This document shows, one piece after another, positions 34,086 to 45,840 of a DNA stretch of 64,000 bases (positions are counted from its first letter, which is position 1; each line of letters begins with the position of its first letter). The notes under the pieces are model-generated. The model saw nothing but the letters and a program-made list of their open reading frames with translations, had not been told where the DNA came from and made no database searches. Position numbers and translations under genes: made by a program. The DNA comes from Rattus norvegicus (Eukaryota > Chordata > Mammalia > Rodentia > Muridae), in NCBI RefSeq assembly GCF_036323735.1, contig NC_086033.1, positions 2,675,826 through 2,739,825 on the forward strand. Reading direction: 5' to 3'.

Positions 34086-35031
34086 ATTTTCTTGAGAAGA
34101 TGACCAATGTGAAATGAATTCAATTAATAATTTCCTTGTTAGGGAAGTAAGGAACTGGGATACATATAGGAAAAGATGTAGAATGAGAGATGAATCCTCT
34201 ACCAAAAGCACATTATGACCAAACTAAAATCATTTTGAATGTTAAAAATTAAACCATTTTTAAAATGTTTACATAAACATATTTGGAAGGAACCAAATTG
34301 TTCACAAGGTCAACTACTGTTTCCAAATACCAGGCAAGCTCTGATTTGTGCGCAGAAGCGACTTTACTGGGAGGTGGGAGAGGAGCTCCCACTTTTGATG
34401 AGATGGAAATGGGAAAAGGCTGCTTTTAAATTCTGGCAGACGCTCAGCAGGTAAGTGCAGTCCCCGAGCACCACGCGGTAGGAAAACCCACTTTCACTAG
34501 TTGTCCTCTCATCTCCACAGGTGCACGGAGGCAGCCCACACAGTAAACGCAACAGCACTGTTTTAAATTCTAGGATAGTCTAGAAAGAGCAAAGGTTTAT
34601 GAAAGAGAAAAGGTAAGAAATAAACTGGTATTTAAAACCAATTTCTTCTTTTAAAAAAACTTTCTTCACACTAAAGACTTTGAAAAAAGTATTCTAAAGA
34701 ATAATATATATCAGCCAAAACAAGTACCCTAAATTGCTATCCAAGTTGAAACCTGAATAAAAATCTCACGTACACGTACAAAATCCTGATGAGAACTTCC
34801 TACTGAAAAGCTACATGACTTTCAATTCTCACTAAACTCATACACACTTGGTGTGAAGCTCGCACTTTCATCAAATGGCTGTGTGCACCTGCAGTGCAAC
34901 ACGCCTGAAAACGCTGTGGTGCTGAGATGCCCCGACCGAACTGCATGTGAGAACTGTAAGTGCCACCACTGGGCAGTGAAGCTAGTAGAGTCCAATAAAC
35001 ACAGATCCCAGCTAGCCCGACAAAGCTGTGC

Positions 35032-35035
35032 TCGC

Positions 35036-35066
<31 letters not shown>

Positions 35067-35102
35067 TGTGTGCATGTGCGTGCGTGTGTGTGTGTGTGTG
35101 TC
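35032..35102. repeat. (CGTG)n/(TG)n repeat
   Basis: Starts as GCGCGTGCGTGCGTG and becomes pure TG. It is alternating purine-pyrimidine throughout and rich in CpG. Confidence 0.95.
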
Positions 35103-35275
35103 TGTGTGTGATGTTTAATTACTGTGGATGCTGTCGCTGCTTCTGAATGAGACTCAGAGGCCACCCTGGTGGCACAGTCTGTATATCCCAGCTATTCAGA
35201 AAGTTATGGGAGGATTAATCGTCTGAGGCCAGCCCAGGCAACTCACTGACACCAACAGTTAAAAGGGATGTGGTG

Positions 35276-35352
35276 GGCTGGGGGTGTAGCTCAGTGGGAA
35301 AGTGCTTACCTGGCATGTGTGAGGCTAGGCTCAATACCCAATAATACAAAGA
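35276..35352 (+). mobile_element. Old ID/tRNA-like SINE fragment
   Basis: 'GGGGGTGTAGCTCAGTGGG' and 'GGCTCAATACCCAATA' give a diverged A-box/B-box pair with a short A-rich tail. Confidence 0.6.
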
Positions 35353-35483
35353 CACAACTCAGGTTCTAGAAGACAGGGCGGTTGGAGTTAGAAGTGTAAA
35401 TTGATTTCCTTTTCTCCCTCTCCTTCCCAGTCCTTTCTCTTACAACTCTCCAAATATTGTCTGTCTGTCTGTCTCTCATGGGT

Positions 35484-35486
<3 letters not shown>

Positions 35487-35536
<50 letters not shown>
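35487..35536. repeat. (CA)n microsatellite
   Basis: A pure CA run of roughly 25 units. Confidence 0.95.
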
Positions 35537-36095
35537 AGCACTCAGGTCTAGAGATCTAGCTTCTACCTGGCAAACACAGACTGTGTACAGCATGGGTTCT
35601 GGAAAAGGAAGAACAAATCTCGTTCCATTTTCCCTTTGTTTCAAACAAAGTATATCTCAGGCGGAGTTGTCAGTCTTTGAGACAACTTTCTAGAATCAAA
35701 GCGCAGCGCTTCCTCTGATCTGCTGACAGGCCGTTTAGGACGGAAGCCTCAGAAGCATCTTCAGTGTCCCCAGAGACAAATGCTTCCACCCCTCCCTCAT
35801 GCACATGCTGAGGGCTTTTGAACAAGTCTGAGGTACAGTGCCCCGACAATAAATAGTGTGGGAGGGTAGTGGCTCAGCCAACTGCCACTAGGACAGAGTG
35901 TGCTGGGGGTGGGACCAGGGTCGGGTGGGACGTGGTTGGCTGGCTTGGCCAGTCAATGGTCATAGAGGGACTTAAAACATTTAAAGTATGACTGTGTGGC
36001 TGTGTTAGATGTTTCTGTGAGAGAAACAAGAATGTATATACTGTGTCGTACTAGAAGGGTTTTTAGCTACATATATTACTGAAGCAATAACAAGT

Positions 36096-36120
36096 GTTGT
36101 TGTTATTGTTGTTGTTGTTG

Positions 36121-36164
<44 letters not shown>

Positions 36165-36165
36165 T
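36096..36165. repeat. (TTG)n(TTA)n trinucleotide repeat
   Basis: GTT units pass into a pure ATT/TTA run, giving poly-Asn on the minus strand. An antisense B1-like element follows immediately at about 36166-36300, so this is probably its degenerated A-tail. Confidence 0.85.
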
Positions 36166-37407
36166 TGAGTAAAAGTATCACTTGTAGCCCGAGCTGGCCG
36201 GGAACTTACTTTGTAGACCAGGCTGGCTCCCGGCTCCCAGCCCTCCTGCCTCCACCTCCCAGGAGTCAGAACTAAGGGCAAGCACTGCCACACACGTCTT
36301 GGAACTATGTTTTAAAGACAGAATCTTGCTATGGGGCAGGCTGCCGTGCCCTGTGCCCTGTGCCCCGCTTATTACTAGGAGATGCCCGTGCTTTCTTTCT
36401 GAGCCTGCAGGCTACATTTCTGAATTCCTTGCACGGGGCACAATTCTGCCTGCTGTTCAGACCGACTCTAACAGTGGGTGCAGACAGAGTTGAGGCATCA
36501 GTAACACAATATTAATATGAACACAGCATTAGCTATAATATCACAATTATCATTCCCGTGAATCTCTGTATTGTGTTGACACTGCTATTACTAAAACCCA
36601 ACTCTCAAAGTTCTGGAACGTGCAGGCTAGGTTTCAGTGGTTGAGTTTCTACTGTGTTCAGAGGATGCCCAAGACTCTGCTTTCCATATTAGCTAGAGAC
36701 AAATCTCAGGGAGTTTAATTTGTTCATTACCAGGCCAACTGTTAAATCTAAGAGCCACGAATCACGTAAATAACAGGAACTCACACATACATGGTAACAG
36801 CTGAAGTTCATTACTGAGAACTCAGTTCAGTGCTACGCTGTAAGAGACCACGTGGTAATCATTTACAAAGCAAAGGACGGCACACTCTCAGGAGGGTATG
36901 TACACCAAGGTGGACGTGTGTGATTACAGACAGGTACACGGAGCTGTAAATTATCTGTCTCTTATAATTACCCTGCTGCAGAATAGAAGCAAACTCCCCG
37001 GGCAATTTGCACAGCAGTGCAGACTGAGAGACACAGTCACCTTTTCCTTGCTTTTAACCCTTTAGCAGCTATTTAATTGTGAGTGATGAGGTCAAAGAAG
37101 GTTAATTTATGAAGACTCCACAGGAAGGTATTTCAAGGAAAATTCTCTGAAAAGCTCCCAGCACTGATGAAACCTGGTGACTTCTCTTCAGGGAAGAGTT
37201 TTCTAAACTGTTTGTATTCTAAATGGTGTTTAAAACAAATTCACAAGCACCATTCATTTTATCTCTTCTCTGCTCTGTAAGCTTTTAACTGGAGGCAAAG
37301 GAAAGGCTGCAGGGTGGAAGGCAGGCTGGCATAGAGTCCTCTGACGCACCTTCTACTACGGTACTTAACACGATTAACCTCTTTAGTTCATGGGGAAAGA
37401 TCCTGCA

Positions 37408-37410
<3 letters not shown>

Positions 37411-37492
<82 letters not shown>
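37411..37492. repeat. (TG)n(AG)n microsatellite
   Basis: About 27 TG units are followed directly by about 13 GA units. Confidence 0.95.
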
Positions 37493-37809
37493 TGAGCCAC
37501 AGGTATACTCTGGATGCCTTCACTGATCTCAGCTAGTACAGCTTCATGCTGGCAAGCTAACCCTTTCTTCCCCATCTTCTCTTCTGTAAGCGCTCTTTTC
37601 TAAATGTCCATATTTCGTAAGTGCATAGACCCTGCATTCTAAAGGGGGAAAGGGCACCCCTCACACTTGCAGTGTCCGCCAGGGCGATATTTGTTCTTTC
37701 TGGAGCGTGATAAAGAGAGTGTCTCAGCTTCATCTCTCTGGCCTTCTACGTCATGGTAAAAACACCTCTTTCTTATTATTTAAAAAATGTAAGGCTATTA
37801 TATATTTTT

Positions 37810-38013
37810 ATGGGTATGAATATTTTGCCCACATGCTATGTCTGTGTACCTTGTGAGTGCCTGGTGTCTATGGAGGCCCAAATAGGGAACTGGATCCCCT
37901 GAAACTGGAGTCACAGAGCGTCGTGAGATGCATGTGGGTTCTGAGAAGTGAACCCGGGTCCTGTGAGAGAGGGACCAGTACTTTTAACTGCTGAACCACC
38001 TCTCAAGCCCCCA
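37810..38013 (-). mobile_element. B3-type SINE, antisense
   Basis: 'GGATCCCCTGAAACTGGAGT', 'ATGCATGTGGGTTCTGAGAA', 'GAACCCGGGTCCTGTGAGAG' and 'CTTTTAACTGCTGAACCACC' follow the reversed B3 consensus. Confidence 0.8.
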
Positions 38014-38577
38014 GAGAAGTATTTCTTATCTGAATCTTCTATTTCGCCACCCTTCAGTCTTCAATCGTGTTTAAGAGTGGAAACAGAAGTTAAAGGAAGG
38101 CCATTCTCTATGAGATTCAACACTTGAGGATCTGAGTGTAGGTAATGTTTGGAGCAATACAGACAGCTTTGCAAAGGCTGATGGGAAGCTGGTGCCACAC
38201 CAGGCACTATGTACTTATGTAGAGCAGTAGAGAGAGGTGAAAAACCCTCTCTTCACAACACTACTGATAATAAATAGGAATAATAAAACACTACCGCCAA
38301 TAAATAGGAAAGGCTGTCCAGTTTTAAGAGTTACAGCCATAAAACAAAGGCCATAGGGTAGTCTGTGACCTCCCATTGAACAATGGCTTCAAACAAAACC
38401 TGCCTCCAGCAAGCGCAGACAACCATGTACAGCTTAGTGGATTACCAAAGGGCAAGTGCCCTTGCGACTGTCATTTAGCACAACAGCCCCTCCCCTCTCT
38501 CTCATAAGTAACCATTATCTGCCCTTCTCTAGCAATCCCTGATAGGTTTTTATTATTCTTACTACTTGTAGGTTTAG

Positions 38578-38728
38578 TTTTTGTTTTTCTTGAGACAGCG
38601 TTTCTCTGTGTAGTTCTGGCTGTCCTGAAACTTGATCTGCAGACCAGGTGGGCCCCAAATTCAGAGATCTGCCTGCCTCTGCCTCCCAAGTACTGGGATT
38701 AAAGGTGTGTGCCGCCACCACCTGGCTT
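38578..38728 (-). mobile_element. B1 SINE, antisense
   Basis: Near full-length reversed B1: 'GAGACAGCGTTTCTCTGTGT', 'TCTGCAGACCAGGTGGG', 'GATCTGCCTGCCTCTGCC', 'GGGATTAAAGGTGTGTGCC'. Confidence 0.9.
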
Positions 38729-38731
38729 AGA

Positions 38732-38936
38732 TGTATTTATTTTATGAACGGTCCCTTGCATATATCGGTGTGTTATGTGTGCCTGGTGCTAAAAGAGGCT
38801 AAAGAGGGCCCTGGATCCTTTGGAACGGGAGTTACAAATGGTTGTAAGCTATCATGTGGATGCTGGGAATTGAACCTGTGTCCTCTGAAAGAGTAGCCAG
38901 TGCCATTAACCACCGACTGACACACCTTTCCAGTCA
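38732..38936 (-). mobile_element. B3-type SINE, antisense
   Basis: 'GTGTGCCTGGTGCTAAAAGA', 'GGAACGGGAGTTACAAATGG', 'CATGTGGATGCTGGGAATTG' and 'GTCCTCTGAAAGAGTAGCC' follow the reversed B3 consensus; an (AAT)n run follows to about 38965. Confidence 0.8.
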
Positions 38937-39052
38937 ATAATAATAATAATAATAAAAATAAAATAATTCCTTTATCACCAAAATATTCAGGTTCTCCCTC
39001 TACCCCATATTCTTTTCTATCTGTTGGTAATCTTGGGCAATCTGTGAGTAAT

Positions 39053-39166
39053 CTCCCCTAGTGGCATGCCTAATCTTGGGGCTCCCCTAGTGGCTTGCCT
39101 AATCTTGGGGCTCCCCTAGTGGCTTGCCTATCTTGGGGCTCCCCTGGTGGCATGCTTGTATTATTG
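39053..39166. repeat. 29-bp tandem repeat, about 4 copies
   Basis: CTCCCCTAG (or CTCCCCTGG) recurs at 39053, 39082, 39111 and 39139. The steps are 29, 29 and 28, with 'TAATCTTGGGG' between them. Confidence 0.9.
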
Positions 39167-39261
39167 TCCAGCGTATTCTTCTATGTCATTTCCACTGCAA
39201 GAAAGCAGAAGCTTGATCCTGTCTGTCTGCTCCTCTTTGTTACTGATGTCCAGTGCAGGGA

Positions 39262-39890
39262 CCCAGTGACTCTGGGAGATCATCCATGGACACAGTGACT
39301 CTGGGAGATCATCCATGGACACAGTGACTCTGGGAGATCATCCATGGACACAGTGACTCTGGGAGATCATCCATGGATCCAGTAACTCTGGGAGATCATC
39401 CATGGACACAGTAACACTGGGAGATCATCCATGGACACAGTGACTCTGGGAGATCATCCATGGACACAGTAACTCTGGGAGATCATCCATGGACACAGTG
39501 ACTCTGGGAGATCATCCATGGATCCAGTAACTCTGGGAGATCATCCATGGACACAGTAACACTGGGAGATCATCCATGGACACAGTGACTCTGGGAGATC
39601 ATCCATGGACACAGTAACTCTGGGAGATCATCCATGGACACAGTGACTCTGGGAGATCATCCATGGATCCAGTAACTCTGGGAGATCATCCATGGACACA
39701 GTAACACTGGGAGATCATCCATGGACACAGTAACACTGGGAGATCATCCATGGACACAGTAACTCTGGGAGATCATCCATGGACACAGTAACTCTGGGAG
39801 ATCATCCATGGACACAGTGACTCTGGGAGATCATCCATGGATCCAGTAACTCTGGGAGATCATCCATGGACACAGTAACTCTGGGAGATC
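39262..39890. repeat. 29-bp minisatellite, about 22 copies
   Basis: The unit contains CTGGGAGATCATCCATGGA followed by CACAGTGACT, CACAGTAACT, CACAGTAACA or TCCAGTAACT. The period is 29, so all reading frames are used in turn. Blocks of variant order repeat (for example a TCCAGTAACT unit followed by a CACAGTAACA unit), showing block duplication. It lies in Kat6b intron 13. Confidence 0.97.
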
Positions 39891-40167
39891 AGACTTTCCT
39901 CAGGCATCATGTGGTCACTTAGTGGTTCAGCTCATACAGGGAGACAGGATAGATGTTCCAATTACCAGCTTTAAGACACTGAAATGGTTCTTTTCACTGT
40001 TCAGTTTTCAGTATCACCATAAACTTCTGAATTTAAACATCTGACAAGTTTCAATCAGTTATAATTATCTTTATTAACTTACTGCCAGTGAGCTTTTAAG
40101 GTAACTCCTGGGTTATATATTCCTAATAACTTTTACTTCTTTACTTCTCAGAATGATAAGAACGTTT

Positions 40168-40170
<3 letters not shown>

Positions 40171-40230
<60 letters not shown>
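40171..40230. repeat. (TG)n microsatellite
   Basis: A pure TG run of about 30 units. Confidence 0.95.
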
Positions 40231-40235
<5 letters not shown>

Positions 40236-43063
40236 AATCTGGCTGACCAGCCTGAGCTCTCCAGGTGTCTCCCCGTCTCTCCTGGCCCCTCCCTTCCCCC
40301 AGCACTGAGGTTTCAGGTGTGCACCACTGCACTGAGCTTTTGTGGGGATGCTAGAGATCTGAGCCCAGGTCCTCAAGCTTGGCACCAGGTGCTTCAGCCA
40401 CCTGGCCCACCCCTATTCCAGGACACCCCCTCTCAACCTACCTAGGTCCCCGGTACACGGCTTTACACTTCCTCACGGTGTTATCAGCATTATTCCTGAT
40501 TCCTCTACAGTACGACTGTGATGTGCATTTGTTTCAATATGGACAAAGAGTTACATAAATAATAAAGTTATCTAATCCACTCAACTACTTTTATGTACTT
40601 TTAAAACACAACCACCTTCTGACCACATTCTGACCAAGTCACCGGCATTATTAAAATTATCCTCAAGAGGTAAGGCAAACCTTTATAGTAGATTGTGTTT
40701 TACTTAAACAAAACAAAACATTAAGCCCATCGCTGCTTTTATTAGATTTTAAGGGTAACAGTTTCCTTGGAACCAAAATCAGGAGAGCACGAATTCCAAT
40801 CACTAAGAACAGAGCTGGTGTGATCTTGTTCTGCATCACAAACACCAGAACTGGGCCAGTGAAAGAGGTGGCAGCGCTTCCCAGCGAAGCCTCATGAAAC
40901 CCCTCATGCCCAGCACTGCAGAGCTGAGTCACGAACCCTGTGTCTGACACCCCACAGCAAGGACAAGATCCTGCACCCTCCTGGCTGGGTCACCGAGGCG
41001 ACCCTGGCTAAAGCCTGACCAAAGCCATGTCTGCAGAAGGAAGGTATCCATGTGACAAGACAGAAGGCTATGAAGAAATCTCAGACCAAGAGCTGGTTCT
41101 GTCAGAGCTGGCTGGGTGTACTGGGAGGTGCTACCAGCGGTAGAAAGAGCAGAGTCAGACACTCACTCGTTCCCTTACTGGATCTTTATTGCCTTATGTG
41201 ACAAGCACTGTGCTTGTGGCTGGGCACTGAACCCTGCAAACGTTCCTGTCTTCAGGAAGCCACCGCCAGCTGATGCTTACTGGTTACCTGAATAGAGTTT
41301 GTCCATAGTGGGTTCCAACCTGACGCACTGCGAATGCCCCACTGATTAGCAGTCTGAATGAAGATCACACAGCACCCACCCCATGCCAAAGCCTGGAGAG
41401 GTCTGAACCATGTAAAGCCCAAGCAGCATTCAGAAAAAAATGAGATGCCAGACGCGTTTCACGTTCACAGTGTTCTCACACTGAAACAACGAATACACAC
41501 TATTCTGTACAAACTACTCATTTGCTCTTATTTATGATAAACTTAGTTTCTTTGAAAAGAGATACATAAACCACTGGCCGCACTGCCTCATGCAACACAT
41601 TTCAATGTATTCAGTAACAGTCAACCTCCGAGTAAATCCCCACAAACTCAAATTTCAACTTCAATATTATCTTTAGCATATTAAAAAGTATCACAGATCA
41701 GCACTGTGTACTAAAACAGCAGTGGCAAAGGCTTTTAGAGAAACTTATTACAATGAGAAAAGAAGGAAAGATGCTCGCATTACTTTATGGTATTACAGAC
41801 TAGACGCTATTAAAATGTCACCATTACACTTAATTGCACAGATCAAAACAAGTCTTCTAGTGACAGTAGCTGACCCAATATCTTCCAAGAGTCGAGGGAG
41901 AGGCTCCTATCTGAGAGCTAGAAGGACCCTAACATCACTTCACAAGGACATCTTGTTTCTCTTTAATCATTTGTCTTGATTGCGCTGACCAGGGGGAAGA
42001 GTGGCAGAGAAATGGAGTGGATAGAGCTGGCTTGACAGCTTCTGAGGACTAATGATGAAATCTTCCTTCTAAAATAAGTGTGCCAAGATATGAACTATCT
42101 GATAAGAGTAAAGGAAAGATAAGCATCTCCTCAACCAACTGAGTGTAAACGTGACAGTCACACCTCTCTTCTCTATGCCCAAGACTGGCAGTTGAGAACA
42201 ATGATCCTTCTGTTGCAACTTAAGTGAGCTCAAGAAACAGCCTTCATTCCAACAACAGACCTCAGAGGGCAGGCAGACCGGCATCGCTGGGAAGAGACGA
42301 GCCACACAGGCTGTGGGCTGTGGGCTGTGACAGCAGGCTTTTTGTAATGGTCAGTACCTTTGAAAGGGTAAGAAAGCACAACTGCACTGAGTGTGTGAAC
42401 TGGGGAGTACCCTGTGCAGTCAACTGCTCCACAGACAACACCCTCAGAACCAGGCACGTCCTTCTAAACATGCCCTGTAATATTTAGCTGACCATGCTCG
42501 CACGGGTGGGGAGTGTCCCTAGTGGGAGCTTTGTGACTGCTCCCCCTAGTGGGAGCTTTATGACAATCCCTATCATGTGCAGGGGAATACACCTGGCTCC
42601 AGGGTAAGGCTGCAAGGACAAGACAACAGGTGATGTAATCCTGCTTACCTCAACTACTTCTATCTACCTGGACCCATTCTTGGGGTGCCTATGAGTACAG
42701 CCCGAGTCACCCTGATATGCAAAGATGCCCAGAACCCCTCACTGGAGAAATGTGGTCTCTCAGCGTGGCTGTGCATGGCTAGGACAGTTCCTAAGAGAAA
42801 GTCAGTGTGTCGCAATGCTGCACTCACTTGTCCTGAGATAGGCTAGAGGCTCCACACAGCTCTGCTGCAACAGAGCTTGCCAATGGACTCCAAGCTACTC
42901 CTTACAAGACACAAGCCAGCATCATGCTTTAGTTGAAAAAGAAAAAAAAAAAATCAGTTTCTTGCAGATTGAAATCATTTGAAATTTCTGATTAAACATT
43001 TTGAAGTTCTGCTTTAACTATGAGGAAGCTCTTTTAAGGACAGCAGCCTACTCACTTTTGTTT

Positions 43064-43200
43064 CCATGTCTGAGACAGGGTCTTCTGTGTAGCCTAGCTT
43101 TCCAGGAACGTGGTATAGAGAGCAGGCTGGCCTCCAACCCTAAGTGATCTTACTGCTTCTGAGTCCTGGCAGCACCAGGGCGGCAAGCAGCTGTCTCCCG
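43064..43200 (-). mobile_element. Diverged B1 SINE, antisense
   Basis: 'TGAGACAGGGTCTTCTGTGT', 'GAGCAGGCTGGCCTCCAAC' and 'GCTTCTGAGTCCTGGCAGCA' retain the B1 outline. Confidence 0.65.
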
Positions 43201-43214
43201 TGGCCTCCTGCCTT

Positions 43215-43600
43215 TTTATTTTGTGTGTGGCTGTTTGGCTTACACTCACGTCTGTTCACCATGTGGATTGTCTAGTGCCCCGGGGCCAAAAGAGGGTGTC
43301 GGTGTCCTGGAACTGGAGTTACAGAAGGTTGTGAAGAGGCTATGTGGATGCTGAGAGCTGAGCCAGGATCCTCTGAAAGAGTAGAATGTGCTCAAAGCCA
43401 CTGATCCATCTCAGCAGCCCTGAAGCAGCCTATTTTTAATTAAAAATGCTCATTAGCCCATCTTCATGGAGGTCGGAAGGTAACTTTTAGGAACTGGTTT
43501 CCTCTTTACCCTCAGGTTCCTGGGACTGAACTCAGGTCACCAGGGTCACACAGCAAGGACTTATTATACCACTGAGCCATTTGTCCTGCTGACTCTGGAG
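43215..43600 (-). mobile_element. B3-type SINE and an adjoining rodent repeat piece, antisense
   Basis: 'TGGAACTGGAGTTACAGAAGG', 'CTGAGAGCTGAGCCAGGATC' and 'CTGAAAGAGTAGAATGTGC' are reversed B3. From about 43470, 'GGGACTGAACTCAGGTCACC' and 'ACCACTGAGCCATTTGTCC' belong to another tRNA-like rodent repeat. Confidence 0.65.
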
Positions 43601-43756
43601 TCTATAATTCTAGTTAGTGAGCTTTTAGTCTTTTAGCAGGAAAGTGTGACGAATTTCACTAAATGTCTTTTATGACTCTGTAATAAAAATTTCACCTAGA
43701 TATTTATACTTTGACTTCAATCTTTCTTGTCAGCATTCCCTAACACATATATACAT

Positions 43757-43775
43757 GCGCGCGCGCGCGCGCGCA

Positions 43776-43831
<56 letters not shown>
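43757..43831. repeat. (GC)n(AC)n(AG)n compound repeat
   Basis: (GC)9 is followed by (AC)n and then (AG)n. The CG/CA part alternates purine and pyrimidine over about 36 bp. Confidence 0.95.
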
Positions 43832-43837
<6 letters not shown>

Positions 43838-43970
43838 TACAGTCCCCGTGTTCTAGTCTTTACAGTTTAAAAAACCCCAGTCATGTTGTCCCCAGCTCTG
43901 GAAAGCCAAGCTTTCCAACCACCCTTTCCCATGCTCCCTTCCCCATGCTCCCTTCTCCATGCTCTGCGTC

Positions 43971-44060
43971 TTTTTGAGACAGGGTCTTCATTTTGTAGTC
44001 CAAGCAGGCAATCCCCTGCCTCAGCCTAGAATAACAGACATGGGCCATCATTCTTGGGTA
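43971..44060 (-). mobile_element. B1 SINE fragment, antisense
   Basis: 'TTTTTGAGACAGGGTCTTC', 'GTAGTCCAAGCAGGCAATCC' and 'AATAACAGACATGGGCCA' outline a diverged reverse B1. Confidence 0.6.
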
Positions 44061-44891
44061 AATCCACTTTGTTTTAGAATTTCCTTTGCTGTGTGTGTGC
44101 GTGCATGCATGTGTACATGGAAGTTAGTAGATACCTTTTTGGACTCAGATCTCCCCTCCCTCCACTCTAGGAACTAAACTCAGGCTGTCAGGTTTCTGTA
44201 GCAAGCACTTTTCCCCACTACGGCACCCTGCCAGGCCTGAGCTCACTTTTTTAAAAATCCCATTTAAGCCCCAGTCCTCCAGGTATACTTCTTACACCTT
44301 TTCCTTTGGGAGCAGAGGATCTATGACGGTTTTCTGGTCTCTGGGCCACTTTCCTCATAGTTTCCTGTGAGGACTGAGATCACATGCACAGTTCAGGTGA
44401 CACACAGCTGTGCTAGCATCAGTTAGCACCGAAAAACTCCAAAGTCCCCTTCCTCAGCCTCCTTTCCCTACACACCGCCCCTCGATGTCCTTACTACAGC
44501 TGCTGTGACCGAGTGGCACTGCATGCCCATGCCCAGTAACCTCTGGCTTTTCCTTCATATAGATCCCTTGCTGAGCACAGGACTACGTGAGTCTTTAACC
44601 TGCCTGTCGTGACCAGAACATCTAACACACGAGCTCATGGAGTCATGCTCTGGGCCATGTCAGTTCCATAAGTTTGGAGTTCAAAGTTCAGCCTGGCTTG
44701 TCAGCACATGAATTTGTCATGAGCTACACGTCTGAATACACGGATATGCTGCAGATAGCTACTGTTGGCCCACAAGTCAACATGTACCACCAAGAGTTTT
44801 CCACACTAGTGCCGGGACTCACATACTCAGGGGAGTGCACCTCAGACATCCCAATCACTAAGGCTAGAGACAGATAAGCAACTAAAGAAGT

Positions 44892-45060
44892 GAGCCAAGT
44901 ATGGCTCAGGGTTTAAGAATGCTTACTTCACCTCCCAAGGACCCAAGTTCAGTTCCCAGCACCCGCGCCTGTAACTCTAGCTCCTGGGGGACACCTCTGA
45001 GGGAGCCCATGGAGCTCAAAAGGAAATAAATCTCAAGGTCTCTGGCCTCCATGTGTGCTG
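44892..45060 (+). mobile_element. B3/B4-type tRNA-derived SINE
   Basis: 'GTATGGCTCAGGGTTTAAGAA', 'GGACCCAAGTTCAGTTCCC', 'TGTAACTCTAGCTCCTGGGG' and 'CTCTGGCCTCCATGTGTGC' lead into a CG/CA tail. Confidence 0.75.
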
Positions 45061-45078
45061 GGTATGTGATACTTACAT

Positions 45079-45089
45079 ACGCGCGTGCG

Positions 45090-45124
<35 letters not shown>

Positions 45125-45125
45125 G
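45079..45125. repeat. (CG)n(CA)n compound repeat
   Basis: The ACGCGCGTGCGCGCGCGCGC start becomes a pure CA run. It is the tail of the preceding SINE. Confidence 0.95.
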
Positions 45126-45417
45126 GGCAAGTGCACGTGTGCACACAGTACTAGAGATAGCTCATACGCACATAGGGATGGGTGAGTGAACCGTGTGTAT
45201 CCAGAGGATGTGCATCAAGAGATTCTTTTTACATCAAGTGATTCCTAATATAGACTAAAAAAATTAAAGAACAGAATCCAAAAGGCTATAGTGTAGTATC
45301 TTTTATTCAAAAAAAGAAGTAAGGAAGTGCATAGCTAGGTGCTTGTTAGTACAAAAGGAGAGAAGGGAGCACCTAGAGATGAGTGCAGCCAGTGACCTGT
45401 GGGAAAGGGAGGAGCAG

Positions 45418-45636
45418 GGGCTGGGGATTTAGCTCAGTGGTAGAGCGCTTACCTAGGAAGCGCAAGGCCCTGGGTTCGGTCCCCAGCTCCGAAAAAAAGA
45501 ACCCAAAAAAAAAAAAAAAAAGAGTATGTTAGTGTTTAGGGGTTGGGGATTTAGCTCAGTGGTAGAGCGCTTGCCTAGCAAGCGCAAGGCCCTGGGTTCG
45601 GTCCTCAGCTCCGAAAAAAAAAAAAAAAAAAAAAAA
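45418..45636 (+). mobile_element. Dimeric ID SINE with shared target-site duplication
   Basis: Two ID heads sit head-to-tail (45418-45521 and 45539-45636). Each has an A box ('TAGCTCAGTGGTAG'), a B box ('GGTTCGGTCC') and an A-rich tail, and a 17-bp non-ID spacer (GAGTATGTTAGTGTTTA) separates them. The identical 16-bp sequence GGAAAGGGAGGAGCAG occurs just before the first (45402-45417) and just after the second (45637-45652), so the pair appears to have inserted as one unit. It is antisense to Kat6b, in intron 13. Confidence 0.93.
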
Positions 45637-45685
45637 GGAAAGGGAGGAGCAGAGCTCTGCACACTTCTCAGATATGATTAACATT

Positions 45686-45840
45686 CCATCCATCTGTCCA
45701 TCCATACATCCACCTGCCCACCTGTCTGTCAATCTGTCTGTCTACCCACTCACCTGTCCATTCATCCACCCACACATCCATCCATCTACATATCCATCCA
45801 TCCATCCATCCACCCACCCACCCATCCTATGTGGATGGAT
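45686..45840. repeat. (CCAT)n/(CTGT)n-rich tetranucleotide repeat
   Basis: Mixed CATC, TGTC and CACC units run about 150 bp, followed by an antisense B3-like SINE (about 45845-46016) ending 'CAATCCATCTCTCTGGCCC'. Confidence 0.85.

Noticed and set aside
31468..34095. 875-codon + strand and 918-codon - strand open frames across the 27-bp array as repeat-protein genes
   Set aside because: Both strands are open only because the 27-bp unit is a multiple of three and lacks stops. No homologous domain, promoter or splice context supports them, and the region is intronic to Kat6b.
45418..45636. Functional tRNA genes (A and B boxes present)
   Set aside because: These are ID retroposons: A-rich tails, target-site duplications and no complete tRNA cloverleaf.
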